Shown here: positions 17,055-27,480 of the stretch, piece by piece
How positions within the stretch are numbered: position 1 is the first letter of the stretch
Layout of the letters: each line of letters begins with the position of its first letter
DNA from: CAYTZN01 sp964442495
Lineage (GTDB): Bacteria > Pseudomonadota > Gammaproteobacteria > Legionellales > Legionellaceae
Reading direction: 5' to 3'
Assembly: GCA_964442495.1 (NCBI GenBank)
Contig: CAYTZN010000009.1
Span: 38,156 to 102,155, forward strand
Length of the DNA stretch: 64,000 bases
Notes under the pieces: generated by a model
The model's input: only the letters and a program-made list of their open reading frames with translations
What the model was told of the DNA's origin: nothing
Databases searched by the model: none
Made by a program: the position numbers and the translations under genes

Positions 17055-17861
17055 ATGACTGGTGTTGCCGTACTTCAGATGGTTTCTTCAGCAAATGTTA
17101 AAAGCAATTTAAGTGAAGTAGAGCGTTATTGCATAAAAGCACAAGAAGCCGGGGCAAAGCTAATCGTTTTACCTGAAAATTTTGCTTTCATGAGCATAAA
17201 AGAAACCGATAAGCTTCGCATAGCTGAAACGTTTGGAGAAGGTGATATTCAAACCACCCTTAGTCAATTGGCCAAGCGATATGGTCTTTGGTTGGTTGCG
17301 GGTAGCATCCCCGTAAAACATGACGAGAAACATGTAAAAGCGAGTTGCCTCGTTTATGATGATAAAGGCCTCTGTGTTGCCCGTTACGATAAAATTCATT
17401 TATTTGATGTGCGGGTCTCTTCGCAAGAGGCACATCAAGAGTCTTTCACCATTAACCGCGGTAATGACATCGTGGTTGTGAATACCCCTGTAGGTCGTAT
17501 AGGTTTGAGTGTGTGTTACGATTTGCGTTTTCCTGAATTATACCGTCAATTGGTGTTAAAGGGTGCAGAGATATTTACCATTCCCTCCGCATTTACGGCC
17601 ATTACCGGCATGGCGCATTGGGAAATTTTACTAAGAGCACGTGCTATTGAAAATTTAAGTTATGTTTTAGCACCTAACCAAGGCGGTGTTCATGAGAATG
17701 GCCGTATTACTTATGGGCATAGCATGATTGTAGAGCCTTGGGGTAATGTGCTTGCTCAACAAGAGGCAGATTCAGGGCTTATTGTTGCCGATATTGATTT
17801 GAAGCGGTTGCAGCAGTTGCGACAACAGTTTCCTTGTAATGATCATCATGTGCTTTATTAA
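17055..17861 (+). CDS. Carbon-nitrogen hydrolase (Nit1-like, probable deaminated-glutathione/omega-amidase)
   Basis: 268 residues of the nitrilase superfamily. The catalytic triad is visible: Glu41 in LPENFAF, Lys113 in YDKIHLFD and Cys154 in SVCYDLRFPELYR. The sequence GTRRIE-like LLRARAIENLSYVLAPNQGG and YGHSMIVEPWG match the Nit1/YbeM branch, which hydrolyses deaminated glutathione. An omega-amidase role is the alternative. The promoter just upstream and AGGAA at 17043 support the ATG at 17055 rather than 17028. tldD follows after 134 bases; this amidase-tldD proximity is common in gammaproteobacteria and suggests an ordinary housekeeping role. Confidence 0.88.
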   Translation: MTGVAVLQMVSSANVKSNLSEVERYCIKAQEAGAKLIVLPENFAFMSIKETDKLRIAETFGEGDIQTTLSQLAKRYGLWLVAGSIPVKHDEKHVKASCLVYDDKGLCVARYDKIHLFDVRVSSQEAHQESFTINRGNDIVVVNTPVGRIGLSVCYDLRFPELYRQLVLKGAEIFTIPSAFTAITGMAHWEILLRARAIENLSYVLAPNQGGVHENGRITYGHSMIVEPWGNVLAQQEADSGLIVADIDLKRLQQLRQQFPCNDHHVLY

Positions 17862-17995
17862 GAAAAAATGATGGCGAGTATTCGGTCATTTTAGCTCAAA
17901 CATTAGAAGCATTTGTCTTTCATATACACACAGTACGTTGGTCTTTAACCAGTATACACTTCAGAAGTATACATATTCATTAAATAGGTATTTTT

Positions 17996-19435
17996 ATGAC
18001 ACAAGCATTAGCCCTTGCCAAGGATTTTTTATTAAAGCCCGCATCCATTGATGAGTCTGGTATCGATAAATTGATACGCTCTATGCTCACGCATCATATC
18101 GATGATGCTGATTTGTATTTTCAAAGCTGCAGTTATGAATCTTGGTATTTAGAGGACTCCGAAGTTAAAAGCGGCAGTTACTCTATTGATCGAGGGGTTG
18201 GAGTTCGTGCTGTCAGTGGTGAAAAAACGGGGTATGCCTATTGTGATAATATTGAATTATTGGCAATGGAGCGTGCGGCTAATGCAGCACGTTCTATTGC
18301 TTTCAGTGGAAGCCAACCTTCGCAATCTATAAAAATTGCCAGCTCGCCTATTGTACGTTACCCCGGCATAAACCCTATTGAAGGCATGAACAAAGAAGAT
18401 AAAATTGCGCTTCTTGAAGCCATCGATAAAGAGGCACGTCGGATAGACCCTCGCGTTATTCAGGTGAATGCTTCCTTAAGTGCTTGTTATGAAGTAGTGA
18501 TGATAGCTGGCGTGCATGGGCAAATGATTGCGGATGTTCGACCTTTGGTTAGTGTGAACGTAAGCGTGATTGTGGAGGACAAGGGGCGTCGAGAGTCAGC
18601 ACGTTCAGGTGGTGGTGGGCGTGTAGGTTATGATTTTTTCCTCGAACAGGAAAGGGCGCTTGGGTTTGCTCGTGAAGCCGTGCGTGAGGCCTTGGTAAAT
18701 CTAGATGCATCGGATGCTCCAGCCGGTATGATGCCAGTGGTTCTTGGTCCTGGCTGGCCTGGTGTACTGCTCCATGAAGCCGTGGGACACGGCCTTGAAG
18801 GTGACTTTAATCGAAAAGGTTTATCGGCATTTTCGGGGCGCCTTGGAGAGCAGGTGGCATCCCTCGGTGTTACCGTTGTGGATAACGGTACGCTCATGGA
18901 CCGCCGAGGATCGCTCACTGTAGACGATGAAGGTACACCTACCCAATGCACCACGCTGATAGAAAATGGCGTGTTGGTGAATTATATGCAAGATAAATTA
19001 AATGCCAAATTAATGGGGATGTTGCCTACGGGAAATTGTCGTCGTGAATCATATGCGCATGTGCCCATGCCCAGAATGACCAACACATACATGCTCGCCG
19101 GGGAACATAACCCTGAAGATATTATTCGCTCAGTTAAACGCGGTTTGTATGCAGTTAATTTTGGGGGAGGGCAGGTGGACATTACCTCGGGCCAGTTTGT
19201 GTTTTCTGCAAGTGAAGCTTACCTCATTGAAAATGGAAAAGTCACTCGTCCTGTTAAAGGCGCCACGCTCATTGGTAATGGCCCAGATGTGATGAAAAAA
19301 ATAAGCATGATCGGTAATGATTTGGCCCTTGATTCGGGAATTGGTGTTTGTGGTAAAGACGGGCAGTCGATTCCTGTCGGTGTTGGTCAGCCTACGTTGA
19401 AAATTGACGGTCTAACAGTTGGGGGGACGGGCTAG
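17996..19435 (+). CDS. tldD: Metalloprotease TldD
   Basis: A 479-residue TldD-family metallopeptidase that, with TldE/PmbA, trims unstructured peptides such as microcin B17 precursor and CcdA. The zinc motif is [14 protein letters not shown] (HExxxH, His260 and His264). [17 protein letters not shown] in the N-terminal domain and [24 protein letters not shown] near the end are strongly conserved. Length equals E. coli TldD. pmbA is not in the window. The gene ends tail-to-tail with mfd, the two stops overlapping by four bases, and no terminator hairpin is evident between them. Confidence 0.96.
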   Translation: MTQALALAKDFLLKPASIDESGIDKLIRSMLTHHIDDADLYFQSCSYESWYLEDSEVKSGSYSIDRGVGVRAVSGEKTGYAYCDNIELLAMERAANAARSIAFSGSQPSQSIKIASSPIVRYPGINPIEGMNKEDKIALLEAIDKEARRIDPRVIQVNASLSACYEVVMIAGVHGQMIADVRPLVSVNVSVIVEDKGRRESARSGGGGRVGYDFFLEQERALGFAREAVREALVNLDASDAPAGMMPVVLGPGWPGVLLHEAVGHGLEGDFNRKGLSAFSGRLGEQVASLGVTVVDNGTLMDRRGSLTVDDEGTPTQCTTLIENGVLVNYMQDKLNAKLMGMLPTGNCRRESYAHVPMPRMTNTYMLAGEHNPEDIIRSVKRGLYAVNFGGGQVDITSGQFVFSASEAYLIENGKVTRPVKGATLIGNGPDVMKKISMIGNDLALDSGIGVCGKDGQSIPVGVGQPTLKIDGLTVGGTG

Positions 19436-22400
19436 GCGCCCCGCAACTGTAGTAATAACGCAAAAATTTCATGAATACGTTCTTCATGGGAGGTTTGGTC
19501 GAGCGTAAATCGTAAACGGGAAGGACCTTCCATTTGATACCGTTTAGCGTGCATTTGGATTAGATTGATAAGCACGCGAGCGTCAATGGTCGGTTTTTCG
19601 TTAAACTCAATTTTGCCATTTGCTCCAGAGGCACTTATTCGTGTTACCCCAATTTGTGTCGCTAATAATTTTAATTCGGTTATTAACAATAAATGCTTGA
19701 TGGGTTGTGGCAGGAGTCCAAAACGGTCAATCATTTCAATTTGTAAATCATGCAATTGTTGTTTGTCTTTAGCATGGGAAATACGTTTGTACATGATAAG
19801 CCGAGTGTGAATATCGCCAATATAGTCTTCAGGAATAATCGCGCTCAAACGTAATTCAATTTCAGGGCCTTGATTCATAGGGGCTGCAAGTTCAGGAATT
19901 TTGCCGGCTTTTAAATCGCTGACTGCTTTGTCGAGCATTTCCATAAAAAGTGTGAAACCAATGGCATGCATGTTACCACTTTGGTCCTCGCCCAGTAGCT
20001 CGCCTGCACCCCGAATTTCAAGATCATGCGTGGCAAGCGTGAAGCCTGCACCTAAGTCTTCTAATGATACAATAGCTTCGAGGCGTTTAATGGCATCTGG
20101 CGTGAGTAGTTTTTCACTAGGCGTTAATAAATAAGCGTAAGCTTGGTGATGGGAGCGACCCACACGTCCACGAAGTTGGTGTAATTGGGCTAAGCCAAAT
20201 TTATCCGCTCTATCGATAACAATGGTGTTAGCCGTTGGAATATCAATACCGGTTTCAATGATGGTGGTGCACACAAGTACATTGAAGCGATGATGATAAA
20301 AATCAGACATGATGCGCTCTAGCTCTCGTTCACGCATTTGACCATGCGCACTATGGATTTTGGCCTCAGGCACGAGTGCTTGCAAATCTTGGCAAACCCT
20401 ATCGATGGTTTGGACATTGTTGTGAAGAAAAAACACTTGCCCACCACGTAAAATTTCGCGTAATAAAGCCTCACGCAATACCGTGTCATTTTTTTCTTGC
20501 CAGAAGGTTTTAATGGCTAAACGTTTAGCGGGAGGTGTTGCTATGAGAGAAATGTCGCGAATACCCGCCATGGCCATATTGAGTGTTCGTGGAATAGGGG
20601 TTGCGGTCATGGAGAGAATATCCACGTGTGTACGGAGGGATTTGATATACTCTTTTTGTTTAACACCGAAGCGATGCTCCTCATCGATAATGAGCAAGCC
20701 TAAATTTTTAAAGCGGATGTCCTTTTGAAAGAGTTTATGGGTGCCAATGACAATATCAACACGTCCATTTTCCAGTGACTGGATAACGTGTTCTGACTCC
20801 TTTCCACTCCTAAACCGCGATAACAGTTCAATATTAAAGGGGAAATCTGCAAACCTGTCACGAAATGTTTCAAAGTGTTGGCCTGCGAGAAGGGTGGTTG
20901 GGACTAACACGCACACTTGTTTGCCATTTTGCACGGCGATAAATGCCGCGCGCATGGCTACTTCTGTTTTACCAAAACCTACATCACCACAAATAAGCCT
21001 GTCCATGGGGCGTGGGGATTGAAGATCATTAATGATTTGTGAGACGGCTTGCAATTGGTCGGTGGTTTCAGTGAAGGGGAATCCATTAGCAAAACGCTGG
21101 TAATCTTCAGTCCCAACTTGATACACATGGCCAGGTTTCGCTTCACGTTTTGCATAAATATCTAATAATTCGATAGCTACATCATGAATTTTTTCAGCCG
21201 CTTTTTTCTTTTCTTTTTGCCATTGGTCACTGCCGAGACGGTGTAAAGGCGCGTGTTCTGCATCTGCACCAGTGTAACGGCTGATACAATTTAAAGCAGT
21301 TACGGGAACATAAATTTTGTCATCACCTGCGTAGGCTAAAACTAAAAATTCATTGGCATTGCCATTGTTATCGATGTATTGAAGCCCTTGATAGCGCCCC
21401 ACACCAAATTGCAGATGAACAACCGGTGCTCCAATGCGGAGCTCGACAAGATCGCGGATGATAAGGTCGGGATCAATTGTTTTTTGGCTGCTGCGCCGTT
21501 GGGGTACACTTTGAGCGCCGAAGAGTTGCGATTCAACAATGATGGAGATTGCGGCGTCATTTAATTCAGCACCTTGAATCAGTGGACCCGTTGTAATGCT
21601 AATAGGCGCATCATCACTAAGAAAGGCTTCCCAGGTGGCTTGAATTTTAGGGGATATGTTGCTGGGCTTTAGTAAATCAATAAGAACTTCGCGGCGCCCA
21701 GCACTTTCAGCGACCAATAAATAACGGTGCTTTTTTTGTTTCATAAAATCGCACAAGTGCGCTAATGGTTCCGTAGCTTGCCGCTCTGCAGGTAGCGAGG
21801 GTGCTATATCAACATTAAAATTGTACACAGCCCCTTTTTTATCAACCGGATGGTGGCTGAGGCGCAATTGTTTGTATTGTTTCGCATGGGTTAGTAGTTC
21901 GGTGGGTGTTAAAAAACACTTTGCAGGAGGAAGCACCGGTCTAGAAATATCATAGTTACGCTGTTCATAACGCGTCGTGAGTTCATGCCAAAATAATTCG
22001 GCTTGTTCAGGAATGGATTCAATCAAGCAAATTGATGCCGTGGTTGGCAAATAATCAAAAAACGTAGCGGTTTTTTCAAAGAATAATGGCAAATAATATT
22101 CAATGCCATTTGGAAATTGCCCATCGCTTACGGTTTCGTAAAGAGGGCATTGGCTTGGGTTGCCTGAAAATTGCTCTCTAAAAGCTCGTCGAAATAGAGT
22201 AATGCTTTGGTCATTGAGTGGAAATTCACGTGCGGGTAAGACGTGAATATGGCTGATTTTTTCTATGGTACGTTGTGTTTCAGGATCAAACCGTCGCAAA
22301 CTTTCAACCATATCATCAAATAATTCAATACGAAAAGGATATCCGCTTCCCATTGGATAGATGTCAATAATAGAACCACGTACCGCAAATTCACCATGTT

Positions 22401-22881
22401 CAAGAACTTTATTGACGCAATGGTAGCCCGCTTGTTGAAGTTGGCTTCTAAATTGCTCCACATGGAGCGTTTGTTCTTCCTGTAACACGAGCCCGTGACT
22501 CGTTATAAATTCAGGAGGACAAAGACGGTGCATCAATGTGCTAGCTGCACTAATGACCACAGCATTCGTTGCTTGCTTTAGCCGGCTTAGCGTGTTTAAA
22601 CGCTCTGAAATGATATCTTGATGAGGGGAGAAACGGTCATAGGGGAGCGTCTCCCAATCAGGAAAAAGCAATATTTCTTGTGCGGTAGCGTCTTTGGAAA
22701 GAAAAAATTTTAATTCGTCTAATAGTTGTGCTGCCACCAAATTATCAGGGGCGACCAGGAGCTTCACTCCAGGAGTGGTTTGGCAGTATTCTGCCAAAGC
22801 AAGCGCTAAACTGCTGCCATAAAGTTGGCCCCAGGTTTGCTTTGATTCAATTTTAGAAGGAATGAAGTCAACATTGGGCAT
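19432..22881 (-). CDS. mfd: Transcription-repair coupling factor
   Basis: A 1149-residue ATP-dependent translocase that removes RNA polymerase stalled at lesions and recruits UvrA. The N-terminal UvrB-homology module contains [20 protein letters not shown] and [12 protein letters not shown]. The RNAP-interacting domain follows ([21 protein letters not shown]). The helicase has Walker [19 protein letters not shown], the DEEHRFG box, [11 protein letters not shown], and the TRG motif region AYAYLLTP. The C-terminal regulatory domain ends at LLQLRGA. Full length. Upstream lies a perfect inverted repeat (22943-22962). Confidence 0.97.
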   Translation of the reverse strand: MPNVDFIPSKIESKQTWGQLYGSSLALALAEYCQTTPGVKLLVAPDNLVAAQLLDELKFFLSKDATAQEILLFPDWETLPYDRFSPHQDIISERLNTLSRLKQATNAVVISAASTLMHRLCPPEFITSHGLVLQEEQTLHVEQFRSQLQQAGYHCVNKVLEHGEFAVRGSIIDIYPMGSGYPFRIELFDDMVESLRRFDPETQRTIEKISHIHVLPAREFPLNDQSITLFRRAFREQFSGNPSQCPLYETVSDGQFPNGIEYYLPLFFEKTATFFDYLPTTASICLIESIPEQAELFWHELTTRYEQRNYDISRPVLPPAKCFLTPTELLTHAKQYKQLRLSHHPVDKKGAVYNFNVDIAPSLPAERQATEPLAHLCDFMKQKKHRYLLVAESAGRREVLIDLLKPSNISPKIQATWEAFLSDDAPISITTGPLIQGAELNDAAISIIVESQLFGAQSVPQRRSSQKTIDPDLIIRDLVELRIGAPVVHLQFGVGRYQGLQYIDNNGNANEFLVLAYAGDDKIYVPVTALNCISRYTGADAEHAPLHRLGSDQWQKEKKKAAEKIHDVAIELLDIYAKREAKPGHVYQVGTEDYQRFANGFPFTETTDQLQAVSQIINDLQSPRPMDRLICGDVGFGKTEVAMRAAFIAVQNGKQVCVLVPTTLLAGQHFETFRDRFADFPFNIELLSRFRSGKESEHVIQSLENGRVDIVIGTHKLFQKDIRFKNLGLLIIDEEHRFGVKQKEYIKSLRTHVDILSMTATPIPRTLNMAMAGIRDISLIATPPAKRLAIKTFWQEKNDTVLREALLREILRGGQVFFLHNNVQTIDRVCQDLQALVPEAKIHSAHGQMRERELERIMSDFYHHRFNVLVCTTIIETGIDIPTANTIVIDRADKFGLAQLHQLRGRVGRSHHQAYAYLLTPSEKLLTPDAIKRLEAIVSLEDLGAGFTLATHDLEIRGAGELLGEDQSGNMHAIGFTLFMEMLDKAVSDLKAGKIPELAAPMNQGPEIELRLSAIIPEDYIGDIHTRLIMYKRISHAKDKQQLHDLQIEMIDRFGLLPQPIKHLLLITELKLLATQIGVTRISASGANGKIEFNEKPTIDARVLINLIQMHAKRYQMEGPSRLRFTLDQTSHEERIHEIFALLLQLRGA

Positions 22882-22942
22882 GGTGTTAGCACAGGAGTAT
22901 TTTTAAGGTGGACGAGTATACCGTAAGTTGGGCGATAACGTC

Positions 22943-22962
22943 ACGTTACCTGACGGTAACGT
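22943..22962. promoter_or_regulatory. Perfect inverted repeat upstream of mfd
   Basis: ACGTTACC, a TGAC spacer, then GGTAACGT: eight-base perfect arms about 62 bases upstream of the mfd start and 67 bases upstream of the divergent orphan gene. It has no T tract on either side, so it is more likely an operator or a structured 5' element than a terminator. The protein that might bind it is unknown. Confidence 0.5.
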
Positions 22963-23028
22963 CAAAATTTGGGCTTAAAAAGGTAGGCTTAAAAATCGAG
23001 ATATGATTTTAATTTAATCAAAAAATTG

Positions 23029-24147
23029 ATGTTACTTTGTAATCTTTACCCATGTTATGTGCCCCGTTTTTTTCAAATTACAATCAGGAGTGATAAAAAT
23101 ACATTTTTTTCAAGTGGAGCGAGTGCCAGTGCCAGTGCCAGCGCGAGTGCTGGTGAGCTCATTGTTTTAGAAGATCCAGCATCGTTAGATAAGAGCAAGG
23201 CTTTAGGATATTTTGCAATGTATTGGAATGACGTGGCTAAAACGGATCCTGATTTTATTCACTTTGAAACACTATCCGTTAAAAGAGACGCTTTAAGGGC
23301 TAAAGCTCACGGGGCACTTACCGCACCTACAGAAGGCTTCATTCAAAACGGTTTTAGTCGAAAAGAAGCACGGTTAATAAAACAATCCAAGGCCGAGTCT
23401 CTACTTGAGCGAAAAGCCATTGCAGTTCAAGAAACGTTTAGCCCGGCTCTTAAAGAGAAGAGCCGACTTAAAGATGCAACGGCCATGAGTCAGGTCTTGC
23501 GAGGCTGCATAAAAAAACTAGCTGATAAGTCTAGCATTGAAGAGATGCCGCACAAGTCTTTCATAACTGCAGCTGATGATATTGCATCTAAGATTTCAAT
23601 CCCCCTGTTTTTAGTAAAAATTTGGTATGATCTTGACTGTATCAAATGTATTGATAGCGCTATAAATAACGTGATTGAAAGAGCGTCTACAGTAGTATGT
23701 AAGTCCACTACCGACCGAAAACATTATCAACGCTTACATGAAAAGTACATACGTATTAAAGAAAAATTTCATCATGTTTTAGAACATCGTAATTTGTGTA
23801 TAACAATGATTTCAGATAAAGACGAGAATCTTCATCCTTTTACTCAGAATATTCTCGACCGTCATACACAATGTGAAATAAGCTTTAAAGAAGCAATTGA
23901 TCTTCATCAGATGTCACAATTTATGTTTAGCGCCAATATGAGTACTAATAAAGATATTCATATTAATGTAGCAGAGGCATTAGTACACTTTGATAGACTA
24001 CTGCAACAGCCTCCAATTGCAGGAACAATTTTAGAAAAATTCAATGAGATTTCTAAAATGAATTTACCTGATCCGGAGGCGATAAAGAAGCGAGCGTTAG
24101 AGCAATGTATTGATAAGGCTTTTTCAGGGGCTCGTTTAAATCCCTAG
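23029..24147 (+). CDS. Orphan protein with Ser-Ala dipeptide repeat (possible effector)
   Basis: About 372 residues, no recognised domain. Near residue 30 is a low-complexity run of alternating Ser and Ala, encoded by an imperfect AGTGCC hexamer repeat at about 23120-23155. The remainder is predominantly alpha-helical and polar (for example KRDALRAKAHGAL, a Lys/Glu-rich middle, EKYIRIKEKFHHVLEHRN) and ends in RLNP. Possible starts are ATG 23029 or the in-frame GTG at 23062, which yields a protein beginning MPRFFQITIRSD; no strong RBS helps. Lack of signal peptide, orphan status and helical content fit a Dot/Icm substrate candidate, but this is inference only. Confidence 0.6.
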   Translation: MLLCNLYPCYVPRFFQITIRSDKNTFFSSGASASASASASAGELIVLEDPASLDKSKALGYFAMYWNDVAKTDPDFIHFETLSVKRDALRAKAHGALTAPTEGFIQNGFSRKEARLIKQSKAESLLERKAIAVQETFSPALKEKSRLKDATAMSQVLRGCIKKLADKSSIEEMPHKSFITAADDIASKISIPLFLVKIWYDLDCIKCIDSAINNVIERASTVVCKSTTDRKHYQRLHEKYIRIKEKFHHVLEHRNLCITMISDKDENLHPFTQNILDRHTQCEISFKEAIDLHQMSQFMFSANMSTNKDIHINVAEALVHFDRLLQQPPIAGTILEKFNEISKMNLPDPEAIKKRALEQCIDKAFSGARLNP

Positions 24148-24319
24148 TTGGCCTACTGGGTTGATGTGTGATTATTTAACGTATCATCAGGGTAAACACA
24201 TCTAAACATACATAATAAAACCAAAATGCCCACCATACGCGCATTATACGGTTTTGCTGCAAATTTCTCTTTTGATCCTCACTCCACCGCGCGCAGCGTG
24301 CACGAGTGGGGTTTAAAAA

Positions 24320-24333
24320 CTATCAATTGATAG
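24320..24333. repeat. 14-base perfect palindrome
   Basis: CTATCAATTGATAG is perfectly self-complementary. It lies in the roughly 290-base gap between the convergent orphan gene (ending 24147) and the DedA-PAP2-LssY gene (ending 24440). Otherwise the gap holds nothing recognisable beyond a GC-rich patch near 24285-24312. Confidence 0.4.
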
Positions 24334-24439
24334 ATTCCCATTTTGGTAACCCTAATCAATGAAACTCCTTTGAATTATCAACTACAGACAGATACTTATA
24401 TTTTTGAAAGTACCCATATAGCTTGCCTTTAAACGGTAA

Positions 24440-26452
24440 TCATTCTTTAATGATAAGCAGTGTAGGCGATGTGTGATGCGGCAATATTTTAACACAACGT
24501 TTTGGCAGCATGACATGATTAAATTTAAAGTTAGGTAAATTTTGCATCAAGTAATGCTGTGCTGTTTTGGGAGGAAGAGAATGATGCTTATTTGTATTGA
24601 TAGGGGTCAATGCGACACTTCCCAACCAAATGGGTTGGAGATAATGGAGTAGATGGTAGTTGGAACGCCATATCCGTAATGTTAGGAGATGACGATCATT
24701 ATTTTCATGCCGGGTCATGATTAAAATGGGTTTTTTATTGAGATAAAACTCAGGCTTTAAGGGTAGTTTGTCCGGAGTGGCTTCACCTCCTGCGCGCAAG
24801 AGGAGTGAGTAAAAAATAGAATTGGTTTTAGGCTTCCAGCCTTGCTCTTCTAAAGCATTTTGCAGGGTTTGGAGGGAGCCTGCGTATTGGATATTTAATA
24901 AACCCACACGTTGTCCGATTCGATTTGTACTGTACATTGGCAGTAGGGGGCGTTGCTGGTTCCACCAGACATCATCTGTTAGAACATATTGCTCAAGGTG
25001 CGGGGAATAGATACGTACTAGATTTTTAAAATCCAATCGGTAAGAAAAGCAAATGGCTAAGGTAAACAATAAAAAAACAATAATCATCGGTAGTTGAGAG
25101 TGTTTTTTTAAAGGTTTTTTTCGTCGGTAAAAAATCCAAAGCAACAGCAACAAGGTGAAGCTGGAAGAACATGAAGCAATGACGCTCATCAGCCAGTTAT
25201 CACCCAGATAAACAGGCGCAACAAAGCTGATCATTAATAGAAAGATCAATACAATTTTTATGCAAAGCATGGTGATAGTCCGATATTCTTGCCTTATGTA
25301 TAAAATTAAAAAGCTAAAAAGTGCAGTTGCAAAGGCTGCATGAACGGCCGGAAAGGATAAGGGCGTGTGTTGTCTTAGCAGGCCATTGGGTTTAGGAATA
25401 TCTATTAATACAGTTAATAGAGAAAGAAGGGCGCTGGTTGTTAAAATAAGTAATAGCCAATAACCGAGGGTTCGCCACTTTTTGTAATAGATGGCATAAA
25501 TGCTGGTTGCAATGGCAAGTGAAAGTAACGGTAATGGTCTTGTGAGTAGACTAATAATAACGAAAAACGTGTCTAGATGCGGTGTACGTGTGCTTTGAAA
25601 AAAAAGATAAGCTGGATTATTGATTGAAACGACCCATGTATCTTGTGAAACAAACGTGATGGTGACTAACGAAAAAACAAAAAAGAGCATGGTGAGTAAT
25701 ACAAGGCTCGCCGTTGCGTAGTGATTTTTCTCATGAAAGGGAGCGATACGTTTAGTATATTTAGACCAGGTAGGGTGATTTTTTAACCTATTCCACAACG
25801 AATGTAATTTAACACGTAAAAAACGGTTAATGCGCACAAGGCCCCATTTTACAATCACAGTAAAAAACCAAGTAAATATTAATACAGAGAGCATGACCAC
25901 GAAAAGTCGTGTGGAGCTTTCTGACGAAAGCTCGTTGCTGGCTGCTCCAATCAATACCCCAGGTAAAACATAGAGAATGGCCCATCCAATGGCGGAAATA
26001 ACGTTGGCTAATAAAAAATGCAAACGGTTCATGTGCATTATTCCTGCAATGACAGGGATAATGGAGCGCATGGGCCCAAAAAAACGTCCAAGAAGAATGC
26101 TTGTGGCTCCATGACGTGCAAAATACTCTTTGCCATAGCTTAACCAGTGAGGGTATTTTCGAAAGGGCCAAACATTGACAATGCGCTCGCTATAGTGATA
26201 GCCCAAAGCATAGCTCCCACTATCGCCGGCAACAGCGCCTAGTGTTGCTACGAGAAATGTTAAATCAATGCGCATGACACCAGAGCCTGCAAGAATGCCA
26301 ATAGCTGTCATGGTAATTGAGCCAGGAATAATACTGCCAATGATAGCAAGAGATTCAGCGAACGAAATTAAAAAGGTAATCAGTAAAGCAAAATGAGGGT
26401 GCGTGTGTAACCAAAAGGTAAGAGGTTGTACATAATCGGTTAATAAATGCAT
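24440..26452 (-). CDS. DedA-PAP2-LssY fusion membrane protein
   Basis: 670 residues. Residues ~1-200 are a DedA/VTT domain: FAESLAIIGSIIPGSITM, GDSGSYALGYHYSERI, FARHGATSILLGRFFGPMRS and PVIAGIMHM. Residues ~240-455 are a PAP2-like multi-helix domain with PKPNGLLRQHTPLSFPAVHA and APVYLGDNWL. Residues ~470-670 form a periplasmic LssY C-terminal-type domain (WWNQQRPLLPMYSTNRIGQR, LRIWRSNYHL). This architecture is known from Legionella LssY and relatives; membrane lipid handling is the presumed role. The PAP2 motifs are eroded: FPAVHA in place of PSGH, and Ala-Pro and Asn where motif 3 normally has Ser-Arg and the catalytic His. Phosphatase activity is therefore doubtful. Probably monocistronic. 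Confidence 0.85.
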   Translation of the reverse strand: MHLLTDYVQPLTFWLHTHPHFALLITFLISFAESLAIIGSIIPGSITMTAIGILAGSGVMRIDLTFLVATLGAVAGDSGSYALGYHYSERIVNVWPFRKYPHWLSYGKEYFARHGATSILLGRFFGPMRSIIPVIAGIMHMNRLHFLLANVISAIGWAILYVLPGVLIGAASNELSSESSTRLFVVMLSVLIFTWFFTVIVKWGLVRINRFLRVKLHSLWNRLKNHPTWSKYTKRIAPFHEKNHYATASLVLLTMLFFVFSLVTITFVSQDTWVVSINNPAYLFFQSTRTPHLDTFFVIISLLTRPLPLLSLAIATSIYAIYYKKWRTLGYWLLLILTTSALLSLLTVLIDIPKPNGLLRQHTPLSFPAVHAAFATALFSFLILYIRQEYRTITMLCIKIVLIFLLMISFVAPVYLGDNWLMSVIASCSSSFTLLLLLWIFYRRKKPLKKHSQLPMIIVFLLFTLAICFSYRLDFKNLVRIYSPHLEQYVLTDDVWWNQQRPLLPMYSTNRIGQRVGLLNIQYAGSLQTLQNALEEQGWKPKTNSIFYSLLLRAGGEATPDKLPLKPEFYLNKKPILIMTRHENNDRHLLTLRIWRSNYHLLHYLQPIWLGSVALTPINTNKHHSLPPKTAQHYLMQNLPNFKFNHVMLPKRCVKILPHHTSPTLLIIKE

Positions 26453-26584
26453 GTTGTCTTAATATCCCTAAAGTATACTTTACTATGCTATGCCCTTGCT
26501 TTTAATTCAATGTTTGACGGTAATTTTTAATTGAGCTAGACATGAGCATTAGCGGTGGATTGGCTATTTTAAAATAACATTGGT

Positions 26585-27196
26585 TCACGAAATGGTAGGA
26601 AAAAGGGTTAGAAATTTCTGGATAAATGTCTCGCTGACTTCATCAAGTGTAATGAGGCTATTAAATTCGCTGATTTGAGTCATTTGCAATGCTGCAAAAC
26701 CACAAGGATTTATACCTGAAAAAGGTGTCAAATCCATGTCAACGTTTAATGCAATGCCATGGTAGGTACAGCCATTTTTTACGCGCAGGCCTATAGATGC
26801 AATCTTTTTTTCGTCAATATACACTCCGGGCGCTTTGCATTTGCTCTGTGCTGTAATGTTAAAATCGGCTAGCAGTAGAATGAGTAATTGCTCGAGATGG
26901 GTTACTAATGTTCGTATACCTAAATTGCGTCGTTTAATGTCCATTAATACATAAGCTATAAGTTGGCCTGGGGCATGGTAGGTAATTTGGCCTCCTCTGT
27001 CCGTTTGAACAAGAGGAATGGCGTTGGTATTGAGAACATGCTCTGCTTTACCAGCTTGGCCTTGTGTGTAAACAGGCGTGTGTTCTAGCAGCCATAATTC
27101 ATCAGGTGTGTTTTCATCGCGCAGAGACGTAAAGCGCTTCATGTTTTCCCACACGGTTGTATAGGGCTGCACACCAAGATGCCTGATAGTTAGCAT
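26585..27196 (-). CDS. lipB: Octanoyl-[ACP]:protein N-octanoyltransferase
   Basis: 203 residues. LipB moves octanoyl groups from ACP to lipoyl domains, the first step of lipoate synthesis, and so supplies AceF in this same window. Visible motifs are [18 protein letters not shown], the [18 protein letters not shown] signature, the lysine in [20 protein letters not shown], and the catalytic cysteine in [13 protein letters not shown]. It begins two bases after the ybeD stop, so the genes are translationally linked. lipA is not adjacent in the window. Confidence 0.95.
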   Translation of the reverse strand: MLTIRHLGVQPYTTVWENMKRFTSLRDENTPDELWLLEHTPVYTQGQAGKAEHVLNTNAIPLVQTDRGGQITYHAPGQLIAYVLMDIKRRNLGIRTLVTHLEQLLILLLADFNITAQSKCKAPGVYIDEKKIASIGLRVKNGCTYHGIALNVDMDLTPFSGINPCGFAALQMTQISEFNSLITLDEVSETFIQKFLTLFPTIS

Positions 27197-27198
27197 GG

Positions 27199-27465
27199 TT
27201 AAAGCACCATTTTAATATCAGGGTGCTGGGTTAATTCCTTATACAGCGCGTCAAGTGTGTGCTGATCTTCCACATAAAGCTCCATGCTTATTGACAAGTA
27301 GTTGCCTTGTTGGCTCGGTTGGCATTGAATAGCCTCATCCTTAAGCGATGGATAATGCTTTCGAGCAATAGCAGCAATGTCTTTTGCAAACGATGCTGCA
27401 TTATTGCCAATGATTTTAATTTTAAAATCACACGGAAAGACCATCAAACTCTGATCGTTTTTCAT
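27199..27465 (-). CDS. ybeD: UPF0250/YbeD (DUF493) protein
   Basis: 88 residues, matching Ybe[20 protein letters not shown] at the N-terminus, then a ferredoxin-like alpha/beta pattern ending in [16 protein letters not shown]. The domain resembles allosteric regulatory folds; function is unknown, but the gene sits between dacA and lipB in many gammaproteobacteria, as here. The start at ATG 27465 lies 16 bases after the dacA stop. Confidence 0.92.
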   Translation of the reverse strand: MKNDQSLMVFPCDFKIKIIGNNAASFAKDIAAIARKHYPSLKDEAIQCQPSQQGNYLSISMELYVEDQHTLDALYKELTQHPDIKMVL

Positions 27466-27480
27466 GCTGTCCCCTAACGT

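Noticed and set aside
23120..23155. Hexamer repeat as a phase-variation switch
   Set aside because: Repeat unit is a multiple of three, so changes in copy number cannot shift the reading frame.
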